Position numbers and translations under genes: made by a program | NCBI GenBank assembly: GCA_947247005.1 | Contig: OX365955.1 | Coordinates: 40,093,822-40,157,821 of the forward strand | Source of the DNA: Spisula solida | Lineage: Eukaryota; Mollusca; Bivalvia; Venerida; Mactridae | DNA: 64,000 nt | Direction of reading: 5' to 3' | Notes under the pieces: generated by a model | Told to the model about the DNA's origin: nothing | Databases searched by the model: none | What the model saw: only the letters and a program-made list of their open reading frames with translations | Part shown: positions 49,901 through 61,600 of the stretch, in pieces | How positions within the stretch are numbered: position 1 is the first letter of the stretch | How the letters are laid out: each line of letters starts with the position of its first letter

Positions 49901-52337
49901 CAAAATCGTCAAAGGGTTTTTATAAGATTTTTAAAAGACGTTCGATTTCCTTTACGTAGAAACCTAACATCACCTGCAAAACGAGTTTGTTTATTATCTT
50001 TATTGTTTAAAGTAATACCTTCTATAGCATCGTTGTTTCTATAAAAATGGATAAAAACTCGACACATAGGATAAAAAGATACGGTGATAGAGGACATCCT
50101 TGTCGTACACCACTCCTAATGTTAATAATGTCAGAAATTTGACCATTATTATTTATACAGCCCTTCGCATTTGCATAAAAAATTCAACCCATTGTATGAG
50201 CGAATCACTAAAATTTAGTTCTTTTAAACATTTATACATGAATTCATGATTTAAACTATCAAATGCTTTTTGGAAATCAGAAAAGAATATGAGACCGGGT
50301 TCATCGTTAAGTTGCATTTTTTCTATTGTTTCAATAATTGTTCTCACATTCTCTCCTATATATCTCCCTTGATGAAACCAGTTTTGTTTTCATTAACTAT
50401 ACTATCTACAACTCTTTTTATTCTATTAGCAATGACTTTTGAGGCAATTTAATAATCTATATTTAATAGTGATATTGGTCTCCAATTATTTATTGACAAA
50501 GGATCTTTATTCTTGTTTGGAATTAATGTTATGATACTCTGTGTGTGAAGTTATGTTAATCCCCTATGTCGTGAGAATAATTTCTTAAGAAATATCTTAA
50601 CTATAATTGTCATCAAAACACTTAATAAGGGAAGTGATGACGGGGTATGACACAAAACACACACTGAGTTATCAAATCCGTGCATGCAAGGTATGTAGAA
50701 TATCAGCAATGAGCCATTGAGTTTTGAGGCAATTTAATCATCTATATTTAATAGTGATATTGGTCTCCAATTATTTATTGACAAAGGATCTTTATTCTTG
50801 TTTGGAATTAATGTTATGATACTCTGTGTGTGAAGTTATGTTAATCCCCTATGTCGTGAGAATAATTTCTTAAGAAATATCTTAACTATAATTGTCATCA
50901 AAACACTTAATAAGGGAAGTGATGACGGGGTATGACACAAAACACACACTGAGTTATCAAATCCGTGCATGCAAGGTATGTAGAATATCAGCAATGAGCC
51001 ATTGAGTTAACGTTTTTGTTACTTTTTACATTCACAAAAATAATGGCCGTGTTGCATCACTCCTTTATTTAGGTCATCAGTCATTATAACATTGTGTCCA
51101 TATACATTGACATGTCTCTTATTAATTTCTAATCTAATCACATGGACAATGTTTCTCTACATACGTACGTGCATCACATTTAGGCAGCACCAGTAAGGTT
51201 CAAGTCGTTGTTTTCATATGTACTTAATGTACTGTGTCAGCCATTGTTTCAAACCGTACACTTAATTGTTTTGCAGGATACATATTACCTTCAGAAATGC
51301 AGACGGGGCAGTTATATTTACAAAGTATTTGTGGCCAGAAAATGATATATTGTCAGATGTCGTGTCAACCGTAACGGTTATGTTTGATGCTACTGAAATG
51401 TTTGTAAGTTTTACATGTATATACGAGGGGCATTCTGAAAGTGCTGATAATTGAGCCGTAACTTTACATTGGTTGGACAGAATTTTTGAAAGTGAACATT
51501 TTCTGAAAGACTAATCTTTCAGCGAGACATTCATAGTACCTTTATCATTTTAACTCTGAGAATATCTACTTTATTGGTGGTCAAACATTACATGGTTGGG
51601 GTATTGACTGAAATGTCTCATGAATACGCGAGAGAATTGCGTTAAATTGGTCCCAGCGCTATGCTGAAGTATCATGGAGACTGATTGAACTAAATTTGAC
51701 ATTATTTGAAACATGCAGAACAGTACTTTAGAATAATATTAAGGTATTAAATAAACTTTGAGTTATTAATAAAATAACAGAGATATATACAACCTAACTA
51801 TGTAACCATTTCACATTAATAGCATCTACTTAACTCGAGACCTATGTATAATACGTTTATGGACTATCAGCTACTATAAATAAGTCAAATTGTCTAGATT
51901 TGAATGTGTGTTTTTTCATTCCGGGGACATTATAAATGTATACATGTATTTCGTCAAGTTTAATATTGGGAGCAAATTCTTGTGCTCTACCCCGAAGTTA
52001 TAGCTGTAGCAGTTTATGTTTACTGTATAATCATCACATTGCTTTAATATATCATGTTAATTGTTCAATACTGAACGGTACTTTGTTGTATGTCCAGTAT
52101 TGAAATATACCTACATATCGTTTAAAAACAGTTTCCAAGAAAAACGTTCGTAACTTTTTAAAATGACTAGGGTGATTACCAGTTTTACCTAGTGCCTTTT
52201 TGTTTCAGCTTCACGTGGGAGGAGTGGTCCATACTTCGGGGGATATCGGATCAGTGATGAATATCAGGATTTTCAATGTCGTGTTTTGGGGCGAAAAAGG
52301 CATTATCCACCGTGTGTCATATAGAGCAGCAGATTAG
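46984..52337 (+). CDS. Secreted four-cysteine protein, tandem copy A (complete, 4 exons)
   Basis: Spliced CDS join(46984..47295, 48051..48157, 51277..51403, 52209..52337), 675 nt, 224 residues. All introns are GT-AG (donors gtaaat, gtgagt, gtaagt; acceptors ttgcag, ttgcag, tttcag) and phases are 0, 2, 0. Residues 1-18 form a hydrophobic signal peptide. Exon 1 (residues 1-104) has four cysteines in the mature chain, at 40, 50, 69 and 77, so two disulfides are plausible, plus the conserved blocks LRANGNLSCAIRFDT and EERERCEELSVDWCSSG. Exons 2-4 have no cysteine and alternate hydrophobic and polar residues (e.g. SVKFTAVGAW, FLHVGGVVH, VMNIRIFNVVFWG), suggesting a beta-sandwich. A galectin-like fold is possible but no galectin sugar-binding signature is seen. 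The start was chosen because the signal peptide begins there and the paralogue aligns from the same methionine. An AATAAA at 53198 could be the poly(A) signal. The family is not recognised; gene structure is well supported, function unknown. Confidence 0.85.
49860..50545 (-). pseudogene. L1/Tx1-like reverse transcriptase remnant
   Basis: On the minus strand, from 50545 downward: LIPNKNKD, NNWRPISLLNIDY, NENKTGFIKGRYIGENVR, GLIFFSDFQKAFDSLNHEF, SGVRQGCPLSPYLFILC, then RFAGDV where Y/F-A-D-D is expected. These are RT motifs of the L1 clade in correct order. The catalytic Asp-Asp has become Gly-Asp and several stops and frameshifts interrupt the frame, so it is inactive. It is inserted antisense in intron 2 of secreted gene copy A. 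Confidence 0.85.
50437..51006. repeat. Near-perfect 285 bp tandem duplication
   Basis: 50437-50721 and 50722-51006 are almost identical (an A/C difference near 50453/50738). The unit spans the 5' edge of the L1-like remnant and its flanking DNA, so it arose after that insertion and recently. Confidence 0.9.
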
Positions 52338-52373
52338 TAATTCAACCACATGTTCAGTCCCTTTGGCATAAGC

Positions 52374-52593
52374 TATAGTCCAGTCAGGGTAAAATTCCAG
52401 TGACGAAGTGGTCGAGTCCACTCTAATGGTGTAAAACCAATTATAAAGGCTTATCCTGTACCGTCAACTATTATTTCAATGCTGAACTAACATACTATAT
52501 TCGCTCTACCTGATCAGACAATGGATGTTGTCTTTTGTGTACACATAAACTGCAACGTCACTATCACAATATCCTAACTTGACTGTATGTATA
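52374..52593. mobile_element. MITE with TATAGTCCAGTCAGG ends, 37 bp after the stop of copy A
   Basis: The left end TATAGTCCAGTCAGGGTAAA and a degraded complementary right end bound about 220 bp. It matches 63003-63216 in inverted orientation over the full length. It lies where the 3' UTR of secreted gene copy A is expected. Confidence 0.75.
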
Positions 52594-52869
52594 GCGCAGT
52601 TCATCCAAACAGAGACTTATATTGTATAAAGTAATTTATATCTCTGGTCCAAAATACATTATTATGATATTACTTTTAGTACTAGGGTATCTATTCAGAT
52701 ATTTGCAATAATGCAAAGTGTGTTTCTCAATAATTTCAGGGAATACTGTTATCTGTAGACTATTTAGAACTAGTCTATTACTTTCCACAAGTAGCAAAAG
52801 TCGACAAAATACATGTTGTATATCACAGCTTGAAGAAACGGATTTAAGTGCAAATAATATTTAATTATA

Positions 52870-53065
52870 ATTACCTTTATTTGGAATTTCACAAAATCGT
52901 CAAATTTAAGTCGAGTTATTTTCCGTATTTTAACTAAATTTAATTTGTAAATTTAATCGCAAATAATTCTACATGTATATTATATTTCCGTTTATTTGGA
53001 ATTTCACAAAAACGTCCATATTTAAGTCGATTTGTTTTCCGTATATTAACTAAATTTTATTTATT
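52870..53065. repeat. Two tandem units of about 110 bp
   Basis: 'ttatttggaatttcacaaaa', 'atttaagtcga' and 'ttttccgtat' recur in the same order in 52872-52945 and 52990-53060. Confidence 0.7.
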
Positions 53066-53499
53066 TATATAATTACAATTAATACTAGTACAGGCATCCA
53101 ACTAGATTCGCGTTTAGTTTACATGTAGATCTCCAAATTGTTTTTCACAAATTTTAAAATTAGAAGAATTTCCATAATTGTTGTATTACCTCCCTTGAAT
53201 AAAAATATCAGTAAAATTTGTATAGATCTTTTCCGTGCCGTTAAATATACTTTTAATACAAATTATACCGTTAAGTAGTTTCATAGTGAACTAGTGTATC
53301 TGTAACATCTTTAAATTCTACTTCATATTTGCTCATGAACATTGAAATAAGAAGCAGCATATATAGCTAACATAAAAACATATGGTTATACTTATTAAAT
53401 CGCTTAAAAAATGATTTGTATTGCTTAATGCTCTACTATAAAACTGCTCTACTACTGAGCGGTTTATTGTCTTATTTGTACAATATGTGCAGAATAAAT

Positions 53500-53830
53500 G
53501 TTATTAAAAACAAAAAAAGATATTTAATCAACTTTAAATGCAACTTAAATTTCAAGTTTAGGTTAAAATTTAATCGCATTTAAGTTTGCGTTTATATTGC
53601 ATAAACGTGCATTTAATCCCATTTATATTCTATATTTAATCACCTTTAAATGCAACCTAAATGTGACTTAAACTTGTAGGAATAATTCGACTTAAATGTA
53701 GTATTAAACTTAACTTAAATATGGAATTTAATAGCTACTTTTTTCTGATTAAATGTATTTAAATTCCGAATATAATTAAATTTAAGTGAAGTTTAATAGT
53801 AAATTAAACGTAAAATTTCATGCTGTGTAT
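53500..53830. repeat. Low-complexity TTTAA-rich stretch
   Basis: Short degenerate words such as aacttaaat, atttaatc and tttaaatgcaac recur many times. No coding content is seen. Confidence 0.6.
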
Positions 53831-54333
53831 GCCTTTGGCCAATTTACAACGTATTATACAAGTACATATAAAAAATAACACATCTAATCCACACATCCCT
53901 CTTATCCGGACATTTTGTCTGGTCTGAAAAGGTCCGGATTAGAGGAGTTACACTGTATTAGTATTATTCGACGGAATTTAACACAATAGTTCAGTGCATT
54001 CCATGATCTGAGAATACGCAACTCAAAATAAAATGCAGAGCATAACATAAAATGATATTCAGTTTCTGTCATATCAGAATTGGAAAGTTTACATTTACTG
54101 TCAGACCGAAAATATTTGTTTACCTGCAACTTTAATTTCAGGAGAGTGCGAGAATAAACCATATTTTGATAGATCTAGTTTGTACGTATCGTTCATCTTA
54201 TTATCAAGATATTTTTCAGACTTATATTGACACATAAATTATTTGTAAAATAAATGTTTGTGAGTTAATAGTATCAGCCCAATTCTGGGCATATTGAGCG
54301 TATTCTAGTATACGTTGTCGCATAGAATAATTC

Positions 54334-54760
54334 TGAGTTTACTTCTGTCAGTTGTTCATACAAATTTTGAATTCACTTCTGGGTTCACTTCTGTCTGCTG
54401 TTGATTTAAATTTTGAATTCACTTCTGGATTCACTTCTGTCTGCTGTTCATTCAAATTTTGAATTCATTTCTGGGTTCACTTCTGTCTGTTGTTCATTTA
54501 AATTTTGTATTCACTTCTATCAGATGTTCATTCAAATTGTTCAATTTCGACTTCACTTCTGAGTTCACTTCTGCCAGCTGTTCATTCAAATTTTGAATTC
54601 ACTTCTGAGTTCACTTCTGTCTGCTGTTCATTTAAATTTTGAATTCACTTCTGAGTTCACTTCTGTCAGTTGTTCATTCATTTCTTTCAATTTCGACTTC
54701 ACTTCTGAGTTAAGTTCTATCAGCTGTTCATATTTTTGAATTCACTTCTAGAAGAACAAA
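54334..54760 (-). repeat. 46-48 bp minisatellite with decayed coiled-coil coding pattern
   Basis: gaattcacttct recurs at 46 bp steps (54369, 54415, 54461, 54507 and on), with some 48 bp or longer units toward 54700. On the minus strand individual units read as NEQLTEVNSEVNSKFK, a heptad-like amphipathic pattern. A run near 54735-54650 stays open across two units before a stop. The 46 bp units shift frame each repeat, so it is no longer translatable as a whole. A possible 3' splice site (ttgttcttctag) precedes it at about 54750. Confidence 0.6.
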
Positions 54761-57120
54761 TAACAACTTACAGTAAACTTCACAGACATTGTCTTCAAAG
54801 GTAACAAAGAATCATGAATGCAGTTAGAATAACAGACTGCTATTTATGGCCGAGAAATCAGGTTGTGATGATAAGATTGAGTAATGAAAATTAGACAAGA
54901 ATGATGATCAGCGCAGTCTGTTTTCATTACTTTCCAAAAACTCCTGACGCAAAAAAACTAAAAAGTCAGACAGGGAAGGCAGCCCTTAACTTAACTAATC
55001 GAGCACCGAAAACACTAAAAACACACAACGCACAATGCCAAACTGAACCAACCGAGCACAGGAAACATAAAACACATAAATACGCAATGCCCAACTAAAC
55101 AAGCACAGAACCGCCCAAGTCCAAGCTGTCGAAAAGTATAAAAATTTATTACCATCTGAATGACCCAGATTCCACAGCAAAAGGACTATAATGCCAAGTT
55201 TTAGCTGTCAGAAATCTTAAAACAAAGAAGTGCCCAACATACTACCGACCAAGAAAATTAAAAATCCCTTGTCCCACTGTTTAAAAGCTGAATAGAAAAG
55301 TTTCAGCAAACAAAAGGCGGAATGCCTACGCTGAATGACCTTGTTACAACAGTAAAACTGCTGAACTACATACTTTTAGCTGCCTTTAGTCTCAAAAGTT
55401 AAGTAACAATATTAAAACGTTGAACAAAACATCTAAAAGCCATAAGCGGATGACCTTGTTTCAATAAATAAAATGACGTAATTGAACAAATCGAAATACG
55501 ACGCAATGAACAAGTCATTAAGAATTGCAAGCAAAAACATTAAATAATCTACAGTAATTTCCAAAACTTTACTTGTACTGTATTTAGGATTTTAGATATG
55601 AGAATTCGCTTTTCGTGTTTGTTACTGTCCACCTTATTTGTAGGTATGTGTGTATGTATGTGTGTGTGTTTCAAAATAGTACCGTCCTTCAAAGTGCACA
55701 CAGTGAATGAATCTTACAGTATTCTTTTTTTAAACGATGTTCTCATTTATATCTGAACTTATTACTCCGATTCTTGAGAACTGAAACTTGTTGTGTGTGT
55801 TGTAATTGGTGTCTGTTTGTTTGTTCACAATAAATACTTTAAAAAATCATTGCTACTGGTTAACTTTATTGATTGTAAAAGGCCTACATCTTCCTGGGTA
55901 TTTATGAAAGGTCTTATTGCTACATACACGTACGTTCATCAGATGTATGTGTCCATGCGATTACTACACGGATACTGATTTTTCATTCATTCATAAATCC
56001 GGCTGGATGTTCATCGCAACAAGTACCATCGGTCAACATTCCATCTTAGTTTGAACTTGTGTCAAATGGTAAAACAAATGGAACAATAGGAAACTTGAAG
56101 ATCCCTTCGTCAACTCATGGTCTATATGCGGGCATGTATTGTTATGCACAAACCTATAGTTTAAACCAATGATTTAGACAAAACAGTTGACTTCCTAACC
56201 TCCCTAGCCGAGCACCGACTGTAAAACCCTTTTTGCACAAAGAATGTCATGTACCCTCGGTCTACATTCCACCTTAGTTTTGACTATTGTCCAGGGGCGT
56301 AGCTTAGTCGAAATCAATGTGTAGGCCATGTTATTTTAGGGGGTTGGGGGCATGCTCCTCCGTATTTTTTTTTTATTTCGATATCGCCGTAGGTACATTC
56401 TTAGCCGTTTCAGACTAAAAAACAAGAGCAACTACGACTCCCAATTATGATAGGGTAAATATAATTCATCAAAATATCTAAAAAACTGATAAAACAAATG
56501 GAACAGTAAAAAGACAATGGTAGATCCCTATGTCAACACAAAGCGTATGCACAAACCTGTGTTTTGTTCAAAATAGATGTTTGTACATATACATCCGAGC
56601 GCCGACTGTCAACCCATATTTTTTAACAAAGAGTGTCCTGTATGTGCACACAGTGGTCCGTTTTATTATTTTGCCCAAACAGTCGTCAGATATGTTAGGC
56701 ACTCTTTCACACTAAATGCTTCCGCATAAGTGCCAGCAGGTACAAAGAGGATAAGTAAGTAGGTAAGTGTTGCTTCTAAAATTAGATACGTATAAATTTG
56801 TTTTACTGTTGTTTATGGCTTACGGGCTAAATTGACATTATCAGCCCAATGTCTATACGGACTAGTTTGGGGGGAGTAAATGCACAGACTAACAGGCATT
56901 CTAGTGCTAACAGCGCATTGATTATTTGTTGTTATTAATTGAAACTCTTTATAACGTAACAAAATAACTTTATTAAACCTTTTAATGTCTCTATATCTTA
57001 AATATGTACTGTAAAGCGATAATTGAAAGCAGACATATAGCACTTAACAGAAACAGCCAACCACATGAGGCACAAAATGGAACAAACACAAAATAAAAAC
57101 AAGACTGCGTTCAATAAACG
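54761..57120. other. Gene-free stretch
   Basis: It holds a GT-rich microsatellite near 55640-55670 and a partial MITE end CAGGGGCGTAGCTTAG at 56292, related to 22980-23286. Open frames are short and unsupported. Confidence 0.45.
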
Positions 57121-57396
57121 CTTATGCCCCCTATGGAAGCCTTGTCCATAAATAAGTCTAAGTCCAAAATAAGGTCAAGGTGAAGGTCTAAATGGGTTAA
57201 GGTGATACAGGCATGTGGAGAGTGTTCATACATAACATCCATGCAAGTATGAAAGCTTTGTAGCAAGCCATAATAATGATAGAAGAAACGGTCAATTTGG
57301 GTTAACCAGGACGGACGGACGAACGGACGGACGCACGGACGGACGGACAGGTGAATCACTATATGCCTCCCCATCTATCGATAGGGGGGGCATAAC
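57121..57396. mobile_element. MITE with TTATGCCCCCTAT ends and GGAC microsatellite
   Basis: CTTATGCCCCCTAT at 57121 and ATAGGGGGGGCATAA ending near 57396 are inverted repeats, with an internal cggacggac run at 57309-57350. Confidence 0.65.
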
Positions 57397-58580
57397 CAAC
57401 ACAGATCACTAGCATACGTGACAATGCCTAACACAAAACTAAACTAAAGTGAGATACGTTTTTTTGTTTTTGTATAACGAATATTTTTATCCATCGTAAC
57501 TACCCAATCGTGAAAGCTCGGTCATTTCCGTTTATCTCCGGTAAATAACCTCGTGTCTAAGTGTAGTTATACACCAATATGATTCGCCTGCGTTATACGA
57601 GTAAGTCCCAGCTACGTTCGCTTAAAGTAACAAATTATGTATTCGTCAATAAGATGGTTATTTTATCTTTCCCTAACAGTTTTCTTATATTTATGACCAT
57701 ACGAAGACATATCATAAAAGAAAAACCTCGTATCTTTAAATATTATGTATCATTTATATTTCCCACGCACGTGTTGAAAACATCAACAAACATGACCCAT
57801 ATTTGAATTTCGTGAAAGCGGATTTGTTTACAAAATATACTACTTGACTTTCGGTTCATATCAAGTTAACATATCGCCTGAACACATGTGATTAATTGTT
57901 GCGTGGAATTTCATAGTGTGTATTTACTGGTGTAATATATCTATATCGATCTATATATGTGTGTGAACATGTTTTTGCATAATGTGTATTGATGGACTAG
58001 GGGCTGCAATTTTCTAATCATGTGACTGGAAATAGGCCGAGGTGATCCGAATGCGTAACTACCTTGTACGATAACTAAAATTCAATATTAACTTATCCGG
58101 TATTTACTGTTTTTAATCATGGAACTTGAATAGAATTCCTCGAAATTCACCGGAATTTGAAGTCTCTATTCCACTTGTTTGCTTTTTGTTCATGACGACA
58201 ATACAACAGAAAGCCAGAACATCTTTCTACCGGAAACAAGCAAGTTCGTTTCTATAAAGAGATCAAATATCAACTTTACTCAATCGTTTGAAATGTGGCT
58301 GCATTGCGCTAGCTACCCGAGTTCTCCCAACCTTGCATCAATTAGATTACCATTTTCAGTTTAATAAAGGTTAAACTTTTTACCCATCAAAAATGACGCT
58401 CCGTCCATTACCACTTAGTTATTTTATTCTGGGTAAATACCACTTAAAACTGTAAACTTAAAACGAACTCATTGATTAAAATGATATTGTACATTATGAT
58501 GTCAGAATACACAGCAGTTAAACTCAAGAATCTAACCCAGCTGTATGAAACATAAAATTCTATTTAATTTAATGAATAAC

Positions 58581-58650
58581 ATGCGCAAAGAGGTTCTGCG
58601 CATATGTTATGTAATCAGTATTTAAGTCGACTTTGCTCGTTGCCGCACTT
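58581..58650 (+). promoter_or_regulatory. Probable core promoter of secreted gene copy B
   Basis: ATGCGCAAAGAG at 58581-58592 starts 106 nt before the ATG, exactly as in copy A. A weak TATA-like TATTTAAG is at 58619-58626 and an initiator-like GCACTT near 58645-58650. The core elements are weaker than in copy A, which may mean different expression. Confidence 0.35.
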
Positions 58651-58686
58651 TGTTTCATGCCAACGGTTGAAGCTTCTACGTAAAAA

Positions 58687-61600
58687 ATGAAGCTGCATCT
58701 TTGCATTTTCTCACAATTATTTGTTTGTTGTTTATCGGATATCATCACCGAGTATAAATACATACAACAAGATGGTGACGTCACGGATTCGGATATTCGA
58801 AACTGTCAACTTCGTGCAAATGGAAACCTGTCATGTGCAATTAGATTTGATACAGCAGTAACGGATGGAATTTTAGAAGAGCGTGAGAGATGTGAAGAAC
58901 TCAGTGTGGATTGGTGTAGCTCGGGCATCATGTATCCAGGATATACATACGTTGGAAAGTCTGCAGTGGTATACACACCACCCTTTGAGTTTTATCATGT
59001 AAATATATAGCGCATATTAAATTGATTTTTCTAACACGTCAAGGTGTACATGATATAACAATAAAACAACATTATGTAAATCAAATATGTTTCTACTGAG
59101 CAATAATTTGTTTCAACCAAACTTTTTTACAACATAAATATATTATGAGTGAATGAATATTTTTGATAGTTAATGCATTTATCTGTTAAAGAAAATTACA
59201 ACGCTTGTCATGCCATAGATGAAACATGAGCTTAAAATCTTGAGAGTATTCAAATTCAAAGCGTTTAAGATGCATTGGTTTCTGTTTTATCAAAGCAATT
59301 ATGAAAATCGTAAACTTATGTCCAAATTTCAATTCGTTATATTTCTTTAACAGCTACACATTGTGATAAATGGATCTGCAGTATTAACAATGAACCGGTA
59401 ATTAACTTCACAAAACCATGCCAGTTGTAAAAGCAGTACAAGGACTTTAATTGAGCTTAAAGCCACATTAGACATTAAACGGCTATTTTCAAAAGGAAAT
59501 CACTTGATAACCGATTTGATGAGCAATGGATTTTGATCACTTTAGTTGAGTCCCAAAGGTAGAAAACCCCATCAGATGGAAGAAAATTAAATACAACATC
59601 CACTTGGTTTGTTTGCAAAATAATGAATTGTAAACAAAAAATGCACAATTTATAATCTAAGGGAAGCAACTCTTGCAAATTTAGTATTTCGTCTCCATAC
59701 ATGTTATTAAAATGTGATTTTTGACATAATATTTCGACAAATATAGCTGACATTCTGTCGTTAATTGTAGGTCCTTTGATAAAAACATACTACTTCTTTG
59801 TATTTTGTCTATTTACTGGATGATAGGGAAAAAAGTGTTGGGAGAGATAATGTGGCTTAAAGTTTACTATTTCCATAGCTGATTTCTCAAAGTTGTATCT
59901 AGATCCTTTAACATTTTTTGTCCGTAGGAAACAAGATATTTAATCAGTATAGATGATTATATAACACGGCAAAATACATACAATGTACATGTACATGTAT
60001 TAATGCCGAAGCCGAACATAGCCTTTACATTCCAGTCAGATTGGCTTATTTACAAGCTTGTAATAGTTTGTCATAAAACCGCACTATTTACCCGCAAGAT
60101 TTCGATGGCAAAATTGTGTTATTTTGGTTCAAAAATAGGATAGCGTTTAGCATATTGTTTTCGTCAACAAAACCCAATGAAATAATGTGTGAGTAAAGCC
60201 ACATTATGCCTTAAACGGCTATTTTCAAAAAGCAATCACACGATAACCGATTTGAAGAGCAATGAATTTTCGGCACTTTAGTTGAGTCCCAAAGGTGGAA
60301 AACATCTCAAAATAGAAGAAAATTAAATACAACATCTAGTTGGTTTGTTTGCAAAATAATAAGTTGTAAACAAACATGCACAATTTATGATCTTAGGAAA
60401 GCAACTCTTGCAAAATTAGTATTTTGTCATCCATATATTTTACTAAAATGTTATTTTGGTATACTATTTCGACAGATACATTTAACATTATGTCGTCATA
60501 TATTGGTCATTTGTGATACATATATATATTCTTTGTACATGTAACTAGTCTATTTACTGGATGGTTGAAAAAAATATCTTGGGAGAGATAATGTGGCTTT
60601 AATATTACATTGTTAATTACAATACACTACAATATTGTTGCATATTGGATGTACGAGGGGTGAATCATGTACTTTGCTAATAATTTTCTTCCGTGACGTC
60701 ACATGATCTTTGTAGTTACTTTCGTTTGTTTAAAAAATAAAAAATCTGTTCGCGTATTTTGTCGGATAATAAAACACCGGCACTCGTTCGGATGCAGAAA
60801 ATTAAATCACTCGTACGTACGAGTGCCCGTGTTCTATTCACCGACAAAATACAAGAACAGAGTTTTTATTTCGATTCTAAATACGATAATATCCCGTACT
60901 ATTTAACTGCGCGCATTCCACTTTCACCCATTTGACATTGAATATAATTCCACGCTGAAATTGAGTGGCTTATTAGCTGGTACAATTACCTCCCTACCTT
61001 ACCTTCGTACTTTTTTGAAGGAAATAACACATTTTAAACATTGAAACAATTTTAATCACACGAGTATTGGGTATCTATTACATGAAATGAAATATATAAA
61101 TGAATTGATTATCAGAAGTTTTTTTATGAAACTTATATTAGTTTCGAGAGTATATTGGAGTTTCTGAAAATAGATGCGTCATAGCTGTAATACTGAATAC
61201 TCGTGCAACTCGCGACTCTTTGAAGGTTTTACTATAAAGTTTACGTTCATTCACTTATAAATATGTCACGTGATATGGGGCGAAAATAGTTACAACTAAT
61301 TTGACAAGCATGTTTTTTTGCGGTAAAAGTACATGTCATGGTTTGCCTCTATGCGTATATGGATAAATCCGCGGATCGTGTTAGAATCTATTTCTGTTGA
61401 AATCAGGGATGCGTTCGGTGCATATTCTTTGTGATTGTCCAACAGCATGTACGTGTATGCGGCGCAACTCATATAGCAGGTCGTGATTCGATCAATGTAT
61501 GTCCGATACACCTATAATACTCGAGCTTGAATTTCTTTGAGCGAGTTCAGCTGAATTACGAGGGTAAACTCGACTAGTGTACTCGAGTTCAACCCTGCTG

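Larger units (their letters stand above)
48158..51276. other. Intron 2 of secreted gene copy A
   Basis: This 3119 bp intron holds the L1-like RT remnant (49860-50545) and the 285 bp tandem duplication (50437-51006). The rest is AT-rich with no further exon. Confidence 0.7.

Noticed and set aside
59475..59753. 92-codon minus-strand frame, similar to one at 62176-62379
   Set aside because: Similarity is due to both lying in copies of the same MITE; the middle copy lacks it and there is no domain.
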